Source: Bradyrhizobium sp. JYMT SZCCT0180
GTDB lineage: Bacteria > Pseudomonadota > Alphaproteobacteria > Rhizobiales > Xanthobacteraceae
Direction: 5' to 3'
Assembly: GCF_018130165.1 (NCBI RefSeq)
Contig: NZ_JAFCLZ010000031.1
Coordinates: forward strand, 20,074-84,073
Length of the DNA stretch: 64,000 bases
Of the stretch, positions 1-8,648 are shown in pieces (within the stretch, counting starts at the first letter, position 1; each line of letters begins with the position of its first letter). A program made the position numbers and the translations under genes. The notes below the pieces were generated by a model. That model was not told where the DNA came from and searched no databases. It saw only the letters and a program-made list of their open reading frames with translations.

Positions 1-244
1 TGCTCAAGCCCGCGACCGCCCGTCGTTTCAGTTCCGCAAGACCTTTCAAATGTGGTCCAGCTGGTCGACCATCAGGGCAAGCACCGCCGGCGCGCCGCAG
101 CCTAAAACTGCCCGGGTCGCGCAGGCCTTCGCGGGGATCACGATTTTCACCGCAGTCTCTTATCGGCTGCACCTATCCCGAGTACCTCGTTGAACCAATG
201 CATCGGGCAATCGTTACTGGTGGCGACTAACCGGAGGAAAATCC
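1..244. other. Left edge, no recognised gene
   Basis: An open frame runs in from the left edge on the plus strand but matches nothing I recognise. The only clear signal is a Shine-Dalgarno GGAGG at 233-237 that serves the gene starting at 245. Confidence 0.5.
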
Positions 245-724
245 ATGCGCGCTCTTGTCATCGCCAGCCTTCTATTGGCCTCGTCGAGCCTGTCCTCCTT
301 TGCCCAGGGCGAAGGGAAGCCGCCAATTTCTTCTCCACAAAGCGTGCCTACTCAACCCGCCCCATCCGACCAGAATGCCCAACAACCGCGAGATCAACGA
401 ACGGACCGAGGCCAATCTAAGAGCGAGGAGCGAGAAATGGGCCGGGACTGGCGGATGCGCCGGGGTGACGGCAACCGTATGAGTCGCGATGACCGTGAGA
501 TGGATCCGGATGTGCGACGCAGTGATCGCGACGAATATCGCGAGCGCGACATGGATCGGCGTCGATACAGTGATCGAGACGACCGTGACAATCGCGGCTG
601 GGACCGTGCGGACCACCACCGTGACTATCGAAGCTACGACGATGATCGCCCTCGGCGGCGCGTGAAGATCTGCGTCGAATACGACAACGGCGACGAGTAC
701 TGCCGCTATCGGCAAGGACCATGA
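245..724 (+). CDS. Secreted Asp/Arg-rich hypothetical protein
   Basis: A 159-residue protein with a clear N-terminal signal peptide (about residues 1-20, ending SSFAQG), so it is probably exported to the periplasm. The middle is very rich in Asp, Arg, Tyr and Met (DRDEYRERD-like runs) and should be disordered and highly charged. The end (VKICVEYDNGDEYC) carries two cysteines that could form a disulfide. GGAGG lies 7 nt before the ATG, which supports this start. The function is unknown; similar RD-rich secreted proteins are common in this lineage. Overlapping frames exist on both strands but lack this signal peptide and ribosome site. Confidence 0.75.
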   Translation: MRALVIASLLLASSSLSSFAQGEGKPPISSPQSVPTQPAPSDQNAQQPRDQRTDRGQSKSEEREMGRDWRMRRGDGNRMSRDDREMDPDVRRSDRDEYRERDMDRRRYSDRDDRDNRGWDRADHHRDYRSYDDDRPRRRVKICVEYDNGDEYCRYRQGP

Positions 725-1130
725 GGCGGTTCCGGCGCACACGTTCAAGATCCGAAAAGCAGCCTGCCGAACTGGGGCGCTTTGTCAGGTGCCGATGAGT
801 TTGCGAGCCCTTGCGTCGGGAATGTTCTTTGCACACTCTGCTTAGCACTGGCTCAAGGCGCTGGTGGAGGTGCGGGTGCAGACCCGGCGTAGGTACTTGG
901 GGGCCCAAGCGGGATTGGCGAAAAAATAGATGGCGCCGCCGCGAGGCACAAGCCAACGGCGCGCCCGTAAGTCGGGTGAGAATATTATCGACTTACTTGG
1001 ACATTCCGCCCTTGTTCTGCTGACCGATGCCGTCCTTCGAGGCGCCGCCCGGCATCATGACCCCTTGTCATTGGCCATGCTGGGCTTATTCATGTCGGGC
1101 TGGGCGGCTGCGGTGGCGCCGGTGCCGGCC
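725..1130. other. Intergenic stretch with a small gene remnant
   Basis: No intact gene. On the minus strand, 993-1058 encodes a short peptide (MMPGGASKDGIGQQNKGG, then MSK) that resembles the tail of Gly/Lys/Met-rich secreted proteins of this lineage. Its upstream part lies in another frame (about 1070-1125), so it is probably a decayed gene end. Confidence 0.35.
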
Positions 1131-1820
1131 TTAAGACAGCTGACGCGGTTGCGAACCTGTATTTCCGATTGCGTCGACCTCACGATCGCTCAGGGCTTGT
1201 GCGGCGATAACAACTTCGAGGCGGTTACGGGCGTTAAGTTTTTGCATCAGAACTGTCATGTAATTTTTGACGGTCTTCTCGCTGATTTTTAGCGAGGTGG
1301 CGATCGCTTTGTTGGTAAAGCCCCGCAACAACAGGCGAACGATCTGGTCTTCGCGAATGCTGAATCTGACGGCCTCGGCCGCCACTCGCCGCAGCGACGC
1401 GTTTCGCAGTCCTGCGATGACCTGGCTCGCAAAGCTTTGTGTAATGTAAGTTTCGCCATGCCGAACCGCTTCAACAGCCTGGAGGAGCTCTTTCGCGTTG
1501 CTGCCTTTCAGTACATATCCGTTTGCGCCAGCATCGAGGGCGCGGATCGCGGTGTCGACGCCGGTTGCAGCAGTGAACGCAACTATCTTTGTGTTTGGAG
1601 CGAGCTTGATAGACGTTGCGATTGCCTCGTAGACGTCGCCCGCCATGCTTAAATCGACGATGATGACGTCTGGATGGAAACGCAAGGAAATGTCGATGAT
1701 GTCTTTTGCCGTCGAACCCGTCGACAAAATTTCGAGACCCTGAGCGCGCGACAACAGCCCGACGATGCCTTCAATCATCAATGGGTGGTCGTCTACAACA
1801 CCAATGGAAACTTTACTCAT
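1131..1820 (-). CDS. LuxR/NarL-type response regulator
   Basis: A 229-residue two-component response regulator: receiver domain about 1-120, LuxR-type helix-turn-helix about 155-215 (IREDQIVRLLLRGFTNKAIA, then KISEKTVKNY). The receiver looks intact: acidic pair D10-D11, phosphoacceptor D56 (VIIVDLSM), a conserved T in AFTA and K in YVLKGS. I chose the ATG at 1820 because the receiver begins there (MSKVSIGVVDDHP) and AGGGGCC precedes it; the frame is open 39 codons further upstream. No kinase gene is adjacent, so it is an orphan. Compare the degenerate relative at 2930-5227. Confidence 0.85.
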   Translation of the reverse strand: MSKVSIGVVDDHPLMIEGIVGLLSRAQGLEILSTGSTAKDIIDISLRFHPDVIIVDLSMAGDVYEAIATSIKLAPNTKIVAFTAATGVDTAIRALDAGANGYVLKGSNAKELLQAVEAVRHGETYITQSFASQVIAGLRNASLRRVAAEAVRFSIREDQIVRLLLRGFTNKAIATSLKISEKTVKNYMTVLMQKLNARNRLEVVIAAQALSDREVDAIGNTGSQPRQLS

Positions 1821-2098
1821 AATGGCCCCTGTAAAATCGACGCTACAATGACCGGCCGTTGCGGATGTTGCGAGTCGCCAGCTTTGGCCATTACCCGCAA
1901 TAGAGAGGTACCTCTGGCGATCCGCTTTCACGCGCAATGTACAAAAGTGAACTTAGCAACAGGACGGCAATCTAATTCGGACGACTATGTTGTGCGGCAG
2001 CTGAACTACAGCGAATGATGCTGTCATCCGCAGGAACAATTCGACCTGCGCCCACTTGACTCATAAGCGGCCGTTTATCTTGCAGGATTCTCGATTTC

Positions 2099-2260
2099 AT
2101 GCTGGACCTAACAGAAGACAAGATACGGACGCTGGCCTTTAAGTTGTGGAAAGATGCTGGCGAACCTAACGGTATGATGGAGACGTTCTGGTATCGAGCC
2201 GAGAGAGAGTTGTTGCAGCAGCGAAGCGACAAGCCGGCCGAAAATCTGGATTTGCGCTAA
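2099..2260 (+). CDS. Small DUF2934-type protein
   Basis: A 53-residue protein (MLDLTEDKIRTLAFKLWKDA, then GEPNG..ETFWYRAEREL). The pattern IR.LA..LW...G.P.G....FW.RAE.EL is the signature of DUF2934, a short helical domain of unknown function common in rhizobia. AGGA lies about 12 nt upstream of the ATG. It stands alone between a divergent regulator and gene remnants. It is short, but the family match is clear. Confidence 0.75.
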   Translation: MLDLTEDKIRTLAFKLWKDAGEPNGMMETFWYRAERELLQQRSDKPAENLDLR

Positions 2261-2461
2261 CATCCTTTGGCAGGTGGGCACCCAGGGCTCGCAGCAAGGA
2301 AATGGGACTGGATTAGGTTCCACCAGGCCCGGCGCGCGAGACGACGACTTTCAAGACAAGGCGGGAATCGCATAGCGTAGTGCGGCACCGTACTCCGCAG
2401 GCGAAGCGCCTTGTTTGAGCAGCAAAAGTAGCTACCGCCGCAAGGATTCCAACCATCTTTG

Positions 2462-2700
2462 GGTTTAGAGAGTTCGTGGATGCGGACGGCCTGATTTCGT
2501 ACGGAGCGAACTTCATCGACCCGTTTTTGCGCGTGCTGCTGAGTTTACCGACAAGAGTCTGCGTGGAGCGACGCCAGCTGACATGCCCATTCAGCAACCA
2601 GTAAAGTTTGACCTCGTCATCAATCTCAAATCAGCCAAGGCGCTCGGCTTGAATATCTCGGAGACTTTCCTTACCCGCGCCGATGAAGTGATTGAATACT
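2462..2700 (+). pseudogene. Remnant of an ABC substrate-binding protein (C-terminal part)
   Basis: The conceptual translation gives pieces of the C-terminal third of the putative ABC-type substrate-binding family that is intact at 40570-41532: REFVDADGLISYGANF, then after a frame change AAEFTDKSLRGATPAD, then the hallmark ending FDLVINLKSAKALGLNIS and TRADEVIE. There is no N-terminal domain, signal peptide or start. It joins integrase-derived sequence about 10 bp downstream. A comparable pairing occurs at 34.2-35.2 kb. Confidence 0.75.
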
Positions 2701-2711
2701 GGGACCTTGAT

Positions 2712-2840
2712 TTATCGACGGACCGGCAATCTCAGGGCTATCCAGCCCTTGCTCGGGCACACCAAATCGAAAGCGCGGTGAGATACCTCGGCATTGAGGT
2801 TGATGACGCGCCGGCAATAGCGGAACAAGTGGATGTCTGA
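2712..2840 (+). pseudogene. Remnant of a tyrosine integrase C-terminus
   Basis: Homologous to the last ~42 residues of the integrase at 34235-34868. Here the sequence reads YRRTGNLRAIQPLLGHT, then a 1-base deletion, then IESAVRYLGIEVDDAPAIAE to the stop. It retains the conserved GH(T) and the catalytic-type Tyr of RYLGI but lacks the rest of the catalytic domain. The nucleotide similarity continues past the stop into the shared hairpin. Confidence 0.8.
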
Positions 2841-2847
2841 AATAACC

Positions 2848-2871
2848 GGGCAGAGCGGACACACTCTGCCC
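2848..2871 (+). terminator. Hairpin after integrase end
   Basis: A perfect 8-bp inverted repeat, GGGCAGAG / CTCTGCCC, with an 8-nt loop directly follows the integrase-derived stop. The same hairpin with a G.U pair follows the other integrase copy at 34876-34899. There is no T-run, so its role as a terminator is uncertain; it may instead be part of the mobile element end. Confidence 0.5.
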
Positions 2872-2929
2872 GTCCTTCAGCCCCTTTGTGCCATTAGCAG
2901 ACGACCGTTTCCCGCAAGTCCCTAGGTGG

Positions 2930-5227
2930 CTAGACAAACAAATCGGGCGTCAGATGGTGCTTGGCGCCCTTTGCGTGATCAACGGCGTCTTGCTCCGCGA
3001 GTGAAAGGCCAACCACGTGTGCTTCCGGGGCCAGTCCGTCATGTCGGATGTGCAGGCCATGTTCTGTCGAATCCGGTCCGTGGCCCACATGTAGCTCAAA
3101 GACATCCGAGGCTTTGGAGGCAACCATCTCCTTCTTGAAATGAAACGAATCTCCAAACGCTGGCGCAGCTGCCGTTTCTACCTGACCGGTGTCATCGGTC
3201 GGTTTATCCTTCCCTCCAGCGTTCAGGCCCGACCCTGAGTGTAGGTGGTTACCAGCGTTTGCGGGCACCGCGTGCGAGTCACGCTGCGATTGGCCGCGAT
3301 CGACCTCGATCTCCGGTGTGGCGTCAAGCTTGGCATGCGCTGCGGAGCCGTCAGAAGCGTGTAAATCGTGCTGCGATTGCCCATGGAGCAAATCGTTTCC
3401 CTGTGGATCGTTCTTGGCATGCTGCTTGGCAGCTGCGGAGCCGTCAGAAGCGTGTAAATCGTGCTGCGATTGCCCATGATTCAAATCGCTTCCCTGTGGA
3501 TCGTTCTTGGCATGCTGCTTGGCAGCTGCGGAGCCATCAGAAGCGTGTAAATCGCGCTGCGATTGCCCATGATTCAAATCGTTTCCCTGTGGATCGTTCT
3601 TGGCATGCTGCTTGGCAGCTGCGGAGCCGTCAGAAGCGTGTAAATCGCGCTGCGATTGCCCATGATTCAAATCGCTTCCCTGTGGATCATTCTTGGCATG
3701 CTGCTCGGCAGCTGCGGAGCCGTCAGAAGCGTGTAAATTGCGCTGCGATTGCTCATGACTGTGATGCTCACCCGCGCTTAATATTGCTTTGCCGTGTCCG
3801 AAATTCTGCGACGTGTCGGCCTTTGTTGTCTCGCCAAAACCGCCATGATCCATCGGATGCCCCGCGAGGGCGCTCACGGATTCTTTGGAGATCGTGTCAA
3901 TGCGGTTGTCCGCCTCATTGGCGGATTTTGCATCGAGAGACCTATCCTTGCCATGGTCGCTGGCGCCATCCTCCCTTGCGTCTACACTGACAATCTGAAG
4001 TTCATCGCCGTCCATGGAGATGGTCTGGCTTCGGGGAGAATCGAAGGCGAATGACTGATCGTATTTTCCGAGACGTTGCCAAGCCAAGTCATCGAAACCG
4101 TCGTTGTTCGCATTGGCGGTGCCAGAGATGTTGAAGGCCACCAGTTCTTTGCTGCCGTTTGCAGCAGCTGATGTGGAGACCTCAGTCAGGCTATTGCCAA
4201 AATCGAATGCTTGCGCAGGTCTGCAGATGTGATCGAGCTCGTAAATCAGGACTCCGGCCGCCACCATCATGAAAGCGCTAGAGCTGCCCACGCTTAGCCT
4301 CGCTGAGTTGGCTGTCGTCAGCGTGACCGTACTGCTGGTGATATCGAAACTAGAATCGACGAGCTGGACGGCCGGTGTCGCCCTGCCATTCCCGGGATTG
4401 TCAACGCGGCCGGCTTTGAACGCGGCTCTGACCCCGACGCCCAAAGCACCGACCGATTTCCTGGGGGTGATAGTGATAGCTGCGACCTCGGCGGTGCCGT
4501 CGGCGACCATTACTGTGAAAGTACCGCCAAGCGTATCGTCGAGTTCGTTGGCGTTCGCGGCATGGCCGTCGTCCAGCGCTGCGATAATCAGAGCTGCAAG
4601 CACGCCGATCCCACCGGAAAGACGCGACAGGACAACCGCTGTGAGTTCCGACCGATTGCCGATCGGAAGCTTCTGAAATATGCGATCGAGGTCGGCCTTG
4701 ACGGCGCCCGGGCTGACGTTAAGTTGGCGCGCAATCCCTTTGTTCGACAAGCCGTAGGCAACCAGACGCATAACTTTGCGTTCTTCGTTCGTCAGTGCTG
4801 CCAGAACATCCTCACCGATCGCTCCATTTTCTTCCTTGCTGGCCCGCGTCCGGTCGGGTCTTGGTGCCACCAGCCTCAGCGAGTTCAGCACCGTTTCGGG
4901 CTTCGCGCGCATTGAAATCGCGTTGCAAACACCCTCCGCAATTGCGTCTGCGACATCGCCACGTGCGACGGATGCGGTGTACAAGACTAACCGGGTAGAA
5001 AAATTTTCGGCATCGGCGACCGTAAGCAATTCAGTTGCCGTCACGTCAGAAAATCCGTCCTCTACAAGCACAACATCGGGGGTCAAATTCCGAATTGCTT
5101 CGAGGCAGCTAGTTCCATTGAGACAGGACGCAACGACCTCGAAATCGCGCTCCGCCGCCAACAGCGACGCAAAACCTTGCAGAACGATCGGGCGTCGATC
5201 TGCTATCACTAGTCGGATGCGACGCAT
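2930..5227 (-). CDS. LuxR-type regulator with degenerate receiver and long repeat tail
   Basis: About 765 residues. Residues 1-120 are a receiver-like domain, 145-200 a LuxR-type HTH (LTNEERKVMRLVAYGLSNKG), 204-218 a hydrophobic segment (GGIGVLAALIIAAL), and a second hydrophobic patch (SAFMMVAAGVLIYEL) lies further on. A hydrophilic His/Asp/Ser/Gln-rich tail follows, with four 31-residue repeats plus a degenerate fifth. The receiver has E56 where the phosphoacceptor Asp is expected, D10-R11 instead of an acidic pair, and M106 instead of the conserved Lys, so phosphorylation is unlikely. The start at 5227 is where the receiver begins; the frame is open 63 codons upstream. Regulators this long are unusual (typically ~210 residues). 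Membrane association is inference. Confidence 0.75.
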   Translation of the reverse strand: MRRIRLVIADRRPIVLQGFASLLAAERDFEVVASCLNGTSCLEAIRNLTPDVVLVEDGFSDVTATELLTVADAENFSTRLVLYTASVARGDVADAIAEGVCNAISMRAKPETVLNSLRLVAPRPDRTRASKEENGAIGEDVLAALTNEERKVMRLVAYGLSNKGIARQLNVSPGAVKADLDRIFQKLPIGNRSELTAVVLSRLSGGIGVLAALIIAALDDGHAANANELDDTLGGTFTVMVADGTAEVAAITITPRKSVGALGVGVRAAFKAGRVDNPGNGRATPAVQLVDSSFDITSSTVTLTTANSARLSVGSSSAFMMVAAGVLIYELDHICRPAQAFDFGNSLTEVSTSAAANGSKELVAFNISGTANANNDGFDDLAWQRLGKYDQSFAFDSPRSQTISMDGDELQIVSVDAREDGASDHGKDRSLDAKSANEADNRIDTISKESVSALAGHPMDHGGFGETTKADTSQNFGHGKAILSAGEHHSHEQSQRNLHASDGSAAAEQHAKNDPQGSDLNHGQSQRDLHASDGSAAAKQHAKNDPQGNDLNHGQSQRDLHASDGSAAAKQHAKNDPQGSDLNHGQSQHDLHASDGSAAAKQHAKNDPQGNDLLHGQSQHDLHASDGSAAHAKLDATPEIEVDRGQSQRDSHAVPANAGNHLHSGSGLNAGGKDKPTDDTGQVETAAAPAFGDSFHFKKEMVASKASDVFELHVGHGPDSTEHGLHIRHDGLAPEAHVVGLSLAEQDAVDHAKGAKHHLTPDLFV
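3343..3757 (-). repeat. 93-bp in-frame tandem repeat inside the regulator gene
   Basis: Four near-identical 93-bp units (31 codons), starting on the minus strand at 3757, 3664, 3571 and 3478, and a degenerate fifth. The unit encodes HGQSQRDLHASDGSAAAKQH followed by AKNDPQGNDLN. Changes between units are mainly single substitutions, so the array expanded recently and can change length without breaking the frame. Confidence 0.9.
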
Positions 5228-5454
5228 GAGCGCTCCCCTCGCCGGCATTCGCTTTATCCCCCAAGCAACCCCGTCGCAGGTATCAACGGGCGTGCAGTGC
5301 GGCCAACCGCTCGCCATTGATGGGCCACCGAAGGAATGGCGTCCGCAGCAGCAAAATGCCACCATAGGATGAAAGCCAATATAGCTCAACGCGGAATCTA
5401 CGTCCGCAGGGGTCACGAAGGACTTAAGCCAGCGCCCCGCCTCAAGTCAGCTTT

Positions 5455-5537
5455 GGGTCAAAACCTGACCTCGATGGAACGTCCGCTTTTGGCGCAAAGC
5501 GGTCATTCGCTGGTTTGCCCACGTCTGCTAAGTGCCA
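5455..5537 (+). repeat. Dispersed intergenic repeat, copy A
   Basis: An 83-bp block beginning gggtcaaaacctgacctc and ending cgtctgctaagtgcca. It is almost identical to 37926-38008, and parts of it (gggtcaaaa, tccgctt.tggcgcaaagcgg) recur in many intergenic gaps of the window. Confidence 0.85.
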
Positions 5538-5612
5538 TCAACGGAAGTGGGAAGTAGACTTCGGCCTCCAATGATTTAGTCAAAAGCTTCGCTAGTCCGT
5601 GGGGCGACTTCC

Positions 5613-6630
5613 TTATCGCGTGGCGATTAGCAAATCGTATCGGCCCGCCGGAAACAGGTGCGCGACGCGAAGACCGGCACTGGTCACGAGCTCGCAATAG
5701 GCCGCTTCGGTTCGTTCGCGGCCGCCGGGCCCGCGCAACATGTTGAGGTCGCCCAATGCCGTCGACGCGGACTTGCTGGAAGAATCTCGCGGCGGCAAGA
5801 AGCGCTCGGCGATGACGACGCGGCCCGCATCTATCAGCGCTGAACGGCAGTTGGCGAGCAGTACGGCGCAGTGTTCGTCGTCCCAATTGTGAAGCACGTT
5901 CTTCAGAAGGAGCGTGTCGAAGCCGGCAGGCAGGCCGGCAAAAAAAATCCGCGGTGAGGAAGCTTGCGCGCGACTGCATGCCGGCGGCGGTTATGGCCTG
6001 CCGGGCAGCGGCTTCGCATCGTTCCAGATCGAGGATACTGCCCGACGTTGTGGGACAGGCGCGGAGTATCTCGATGAGCAATGTTCCGGCGCCGCCGCCG
6101 ACATCCAGAATTCTGCCTGCGCTGTTGAAATCGCCGGCTGCGATTAGATCACGCGCGACGAGGCGTGTCATGTTTGCCATCGCCGCGTCGAACACCGATG
6201 CGGCCTCGGGATCACGATGCATTTGTCCATATCGTCCGCCTTCGGCTCCCGCCAGCTCGGCCACCGTTCTGCCGCTCCGTACAGACTCGGAAAGCCCCAT
6301 CCACGAACGCGACAGCATTTTTCCCTCGAACAGCGCCCAATTGCGCAGTGAATGCTTCGCGTCGTTGGCGAGGCATGCGCCCATATCCGTCAGTCGATAG
6401 CGGTTCGGGCCTGCCGATTGACAAATGCCGAGCGCCACCAGGGCGATTAGCAATCGATCGGTTGAAGGTGCGTGGGTCGAGCATTCATTGGCGACCTCGG
6501 TAGCGGTTCGTTCGCCGGCAGCGAGCGATTCGACCACCCCAAGCTCAACCGCAGTGTACAATGCGGCGGTGACGCGGTGTCCGCCGAGAAGGTCCAGCAA
6601 GCGATCCGCGAACACGATGCCATCCGACAC
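5613..6630 (-). pseudogene. SAM-dependent O-methyltransferase, frameshifted
   Basis: Two frames together encode a complete plant/bacterial-type O-methyltransferase. The N-terminal part has a winged-helix dimerisation region (LLDLLGGHRVTAALYTAVEL) and the SAM motif I (ILDVGGGAGTLLIEIL). After a run of eight A (5940-5947 on the plus strand) the frame shifts by one and continues FAGLPAGFDTLLLKNVLHNW, then DDEH (the catalytic-type His) to the C-terminus LLIATR. Seven A would restore one reading frame, so this is one gene with a +1 slip, either a recent pseudogene or a homopolymer read error. It is the last gene of a minus-strand operon, 14 bp after the Bug-type binding protein. Confidence 0.85.
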
Positions 6631-6644
6631 GGCGTGCCTTCCGT

Positions 6645-7622
6645 CTATCTGACTGACTTCAGGTCGATCGACCTCGAGATTTCGACAACACGCGCCGCCT
6701 GCTGCTCTACGAGTCTCCTCAGCACGTCGGGGCCGCCACCGATCACTTGCTGGCCCGCCGCCTTTAGTTTTACGGTGATCACAGCGTCTGACAGCACCGC
6801 ATTGACGTCGGCGATGACTCGCTCGCGGATGCTGGCCGGCATGTCGTTTCCCACAAACAAGCCCGCGCCGCCTATAAACGAGAGTTCGTCGTAGCCTGCC
6901 TCAGCCGCGCTGGGGACCTCTGGCAGTATCGTCGTGCGTTGCGGCTCGGTGGTCGCAACAAAGCGCGCTTTTCCGGCAGCGACCGCGGGCATCGACGTCG
7001 GAATGGCCGCGACGAAGGCATGGATGCGACCTTCCCCGAGATCGGCTTGTGGTTGGGAGGCGTCACGATAGCCGACATAGTTCATTTCGAGACCGCGTTG
7101 CTTCAGGAAAATCGTGAACACATAGCGCGGCAACGTTGGGCTGGAAGCCCATGCGAATTCGCCCGGTCGCGAACGGATGAGGGCTTCAAGTTCGGAAAGT
7201 GTTTTCACCGCAAGACTACTCGTGACGGATACGGCGACAACCACCGACACCGTAGGGACGAGTGGGACCAGGTCGGTTTGCGGATTGAACGGCAGGTTGT
7301 CTGCTGTGAGCGGCAGGACGGAGACCGTCCCGAACGTAGTGTAGAGCAGCGCGTGCTGATCGCGCGCGGAGACAAATGCACTTGTGCCAATGATCGTCTC
7401 CCCACCGGGCTTGTTCTCGATCACAACCGATTGTCCCCAGCGTCTGGCCAACCCATCGCCGATGATGCGCGCTGCGACGTCGATTGCGCCTCCGGCTGGA
7501 AAGGGGACGACGATCCGAACGGTACGCTGCGGCCAGCTTTCGGCGACCGCGAACCTTGATCCGCCAACAATGACGAAGACGAGAATGAGCGGGGACACGA
7601 CTTTTCGAAGCCAACAGAGCAT
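6645..7622 (-). CDS. Bug/TctC-type tricarboxylate-transporter binding protein
   Basis: A 325-residue periplasmic binding protein of the tripartite tricarboxylate transporter family (Bug/TctC). It has a signal peptide (about 1-27, ending RFAVAES) followed by the family opening WPQRTVRIVVPFPAGGAIDV and the conserved ENKPGG. Later blocks (LPEVPSAAEAGYDE) also fit. No TctA/TctB membrane genes are nearby, as is usual for the many orphan Bug proteins. It lies 10 bp after the MarR gene and 14 bp before the methyltransferase on the same strand, so the three are probably co-transcribed. The ligand cannot be predicted. Confidence 0.9.
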   Translation of the reverse strand: MLCWLRKVVSPLILVFVIVGGSRFAVAESWPQRTVRIVVPFPAGGAIDVAARIIGDGLARRWGQSVVIENKPGGETIIGTSAFVSARDQHALLYTTFGTVSVLPLTADNLPFNPQTDLVPLVPTVSVVVAVSVTSSLAVKTLSELEALIRSRPGEFAWASSPTLPRYVFTIFLKQRGLEMNYVGYRDASQPQADLGEGRIHAFVAAIPTSMPAVAAGKARFVATTEPQRTTILPEVPSAAEAGYDELSFIGGAGLFVGNDMPASIRERVIADVNAVLSDAVITVKLKAAGQQVIGGGPDVLRRLVEQQAARVVEISRSIDLKSVR

Positions 7623-7632
7623 GGGAGCATCC

Positions 7633-8142
7633 TCATACAGCTACTGGTGATCTCTTCTTTCGGCCCGTGCCAGGGCGGGCAAGCACTTCGTTCGCGTTGA
7701 TCACGCGGATCAGCATTTGGATGAAAAAGTCGCGCTCGGCGGCGCTTAAGCCCGAGAGGAGTTTGTCCTGGCCGCGGCGCACGATCGGCGCGAGGTGTTG
7801 GTGAAGCGCCTCGCCACGCGGCGTCAAACGCAGCTGGCGAACGCGGCGGTCCGTCTCACTGACGCGGCGAACCAGCAGGCCTTTCGCTTCGAGTTGATCC
7901 ACGAGTAGTCCGGCATTGGTGCGATCGATGCCAACGCGCGCAGCAAGTCCTACCTGATCGACGTCGGGCTCCCCCCACACATAGGCGAGCACCCCATACT
8001 GAAGCGGTGTGAGTTCGTTGCCTTCAAGCGACTCCGCCATCGCCGTCGTGCAAATCTGCTGAAACCGCCGGGCCAGAGGCATCGGCGCGAGCCGCACCGG
8101 AATTTGTGTCCGTTTTTCGGTGGGACTGGGCGCGCGTGTCAT
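7633..8142 (-). CDS. MarR-family transcriptional regulator
   Basis: A 169-residue winged-helix regulator: LTPLQYGVLAYVWGEPDVDQ (helix 2/3), the recognition region LAARVGIDRTNAGLLVDQLE and the wing VRRVSETDRRVRQLRLTPRG are classic MarR features. First gene of the operon with the Bug protein and the O-methyltransferase. A perfect 13-bp palindrome lies 8 bp upstream of the start codon, so it very probably represses its own operon, with a small ligand (perhaps an aromatic acid) as inducer; the ligand is inference. Confidence 0.92.
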   Translation of the reverse strand: MTRAPSPTEKRTQIPVRLAPMPLARRFQQICTTAMAESLEGNELTPLQYGVLAYVWGEPDVDQVGLAARVGIDRTNAGLLVDQLEAKGLLVRRVSETDRRVRQLRLTPRGEALHQHLAPIVRRGQDKLLSGLSAAERDFFIQMLIRVINANEVLARPGTGRKKRSPVAV

Positions 8143-8149
8143 GTCGAGC

Positions 8150-8186
8150 TATAATCAAATATTTTATCATCATATATTTGATTATA
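8150..8186. promoter_or_regulatory. MarR operator
   Basis: A perfect inverted repeat TATAATCAAATAT (8150-8162) / ATATTTGATTATA (8174-8186) with an 11-bp spacer, in a very AT-rich 40-bp island just upstream of the MarR gene. The position, symmetry and AT-richness fit an autoregulatory MarR operator overlapping the promoter; TATAAT-like -10 sequences are present on both strands. Confidence 0.8.
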
Positions 8187-8255
8187 TCTCGCGTCAAGGA
8201 GGGATAGCCGGAATGTGGAGGAGAGTGTGAACAACGCTTGCCAGCGCGGAGTCTC

Positions 8256-8530
8256 CGCTTTGGGTCATCAAAAGCTGACGGGAAGGTCCGCTCCTGGCGC
8301 AAAGCGGCCAGTCGCCCAGACAAGGTCCGGAAATCGCAATCGCGTCGTTCTGACCAGCCGCCGGTCACTTCCAATCTACCCGATGGAAGGGCAGCCGGTC
8401 GGCATATCTCAATAGGTGCCAAGGGCCTGCGTTCAGTAAGTTCGACTTACAGCAGGTCTGAGACGTGCCGACCAGGCGGACGATGTCCGGTCTCAGGGGA
8501 AGATCGGAAGTCGCCGGTCCTTTGTCAAAG
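8256..8530. repeat. Dispersed intergenic repeat, copies
   Basis: The 8187-8648 gap holds no gene. It contains two diverged copies of the dispersed repeat: 8256-8312 (ctttgggtcatcaaaagctg, tggcgcaaagcgg) and 8463-8530 (acgatgtccggtctcagg, ggaagtcgccgg). Confidence 0.65.
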
Positions 8531-8648
8531 TGACGCGTTTGACCCAATTCCAACATCCGGCAGGCTTTGCATTCTATGAATTATTATTGGCCCTCTCTAT
8601 GATTGATCAACTCGGATCGCCTTGAACTGCTGGTTAAGGGAGATGGCC

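Noticed and set aside
3343..3757. Regularly spaced repeats considered as a CRISPR array
   Set aside because: Units are contiguous 93-bp copies with no unique spacers and encode in-frame protein repeats.
3259..3990. Long plus-strand open frame of 243 codons across the repeat array
   Set aside because: It is the antisense of the 93-bp repeats in the regulator gene; its repetitiveness mirrors the real frame and it has no ribosome site or domain.
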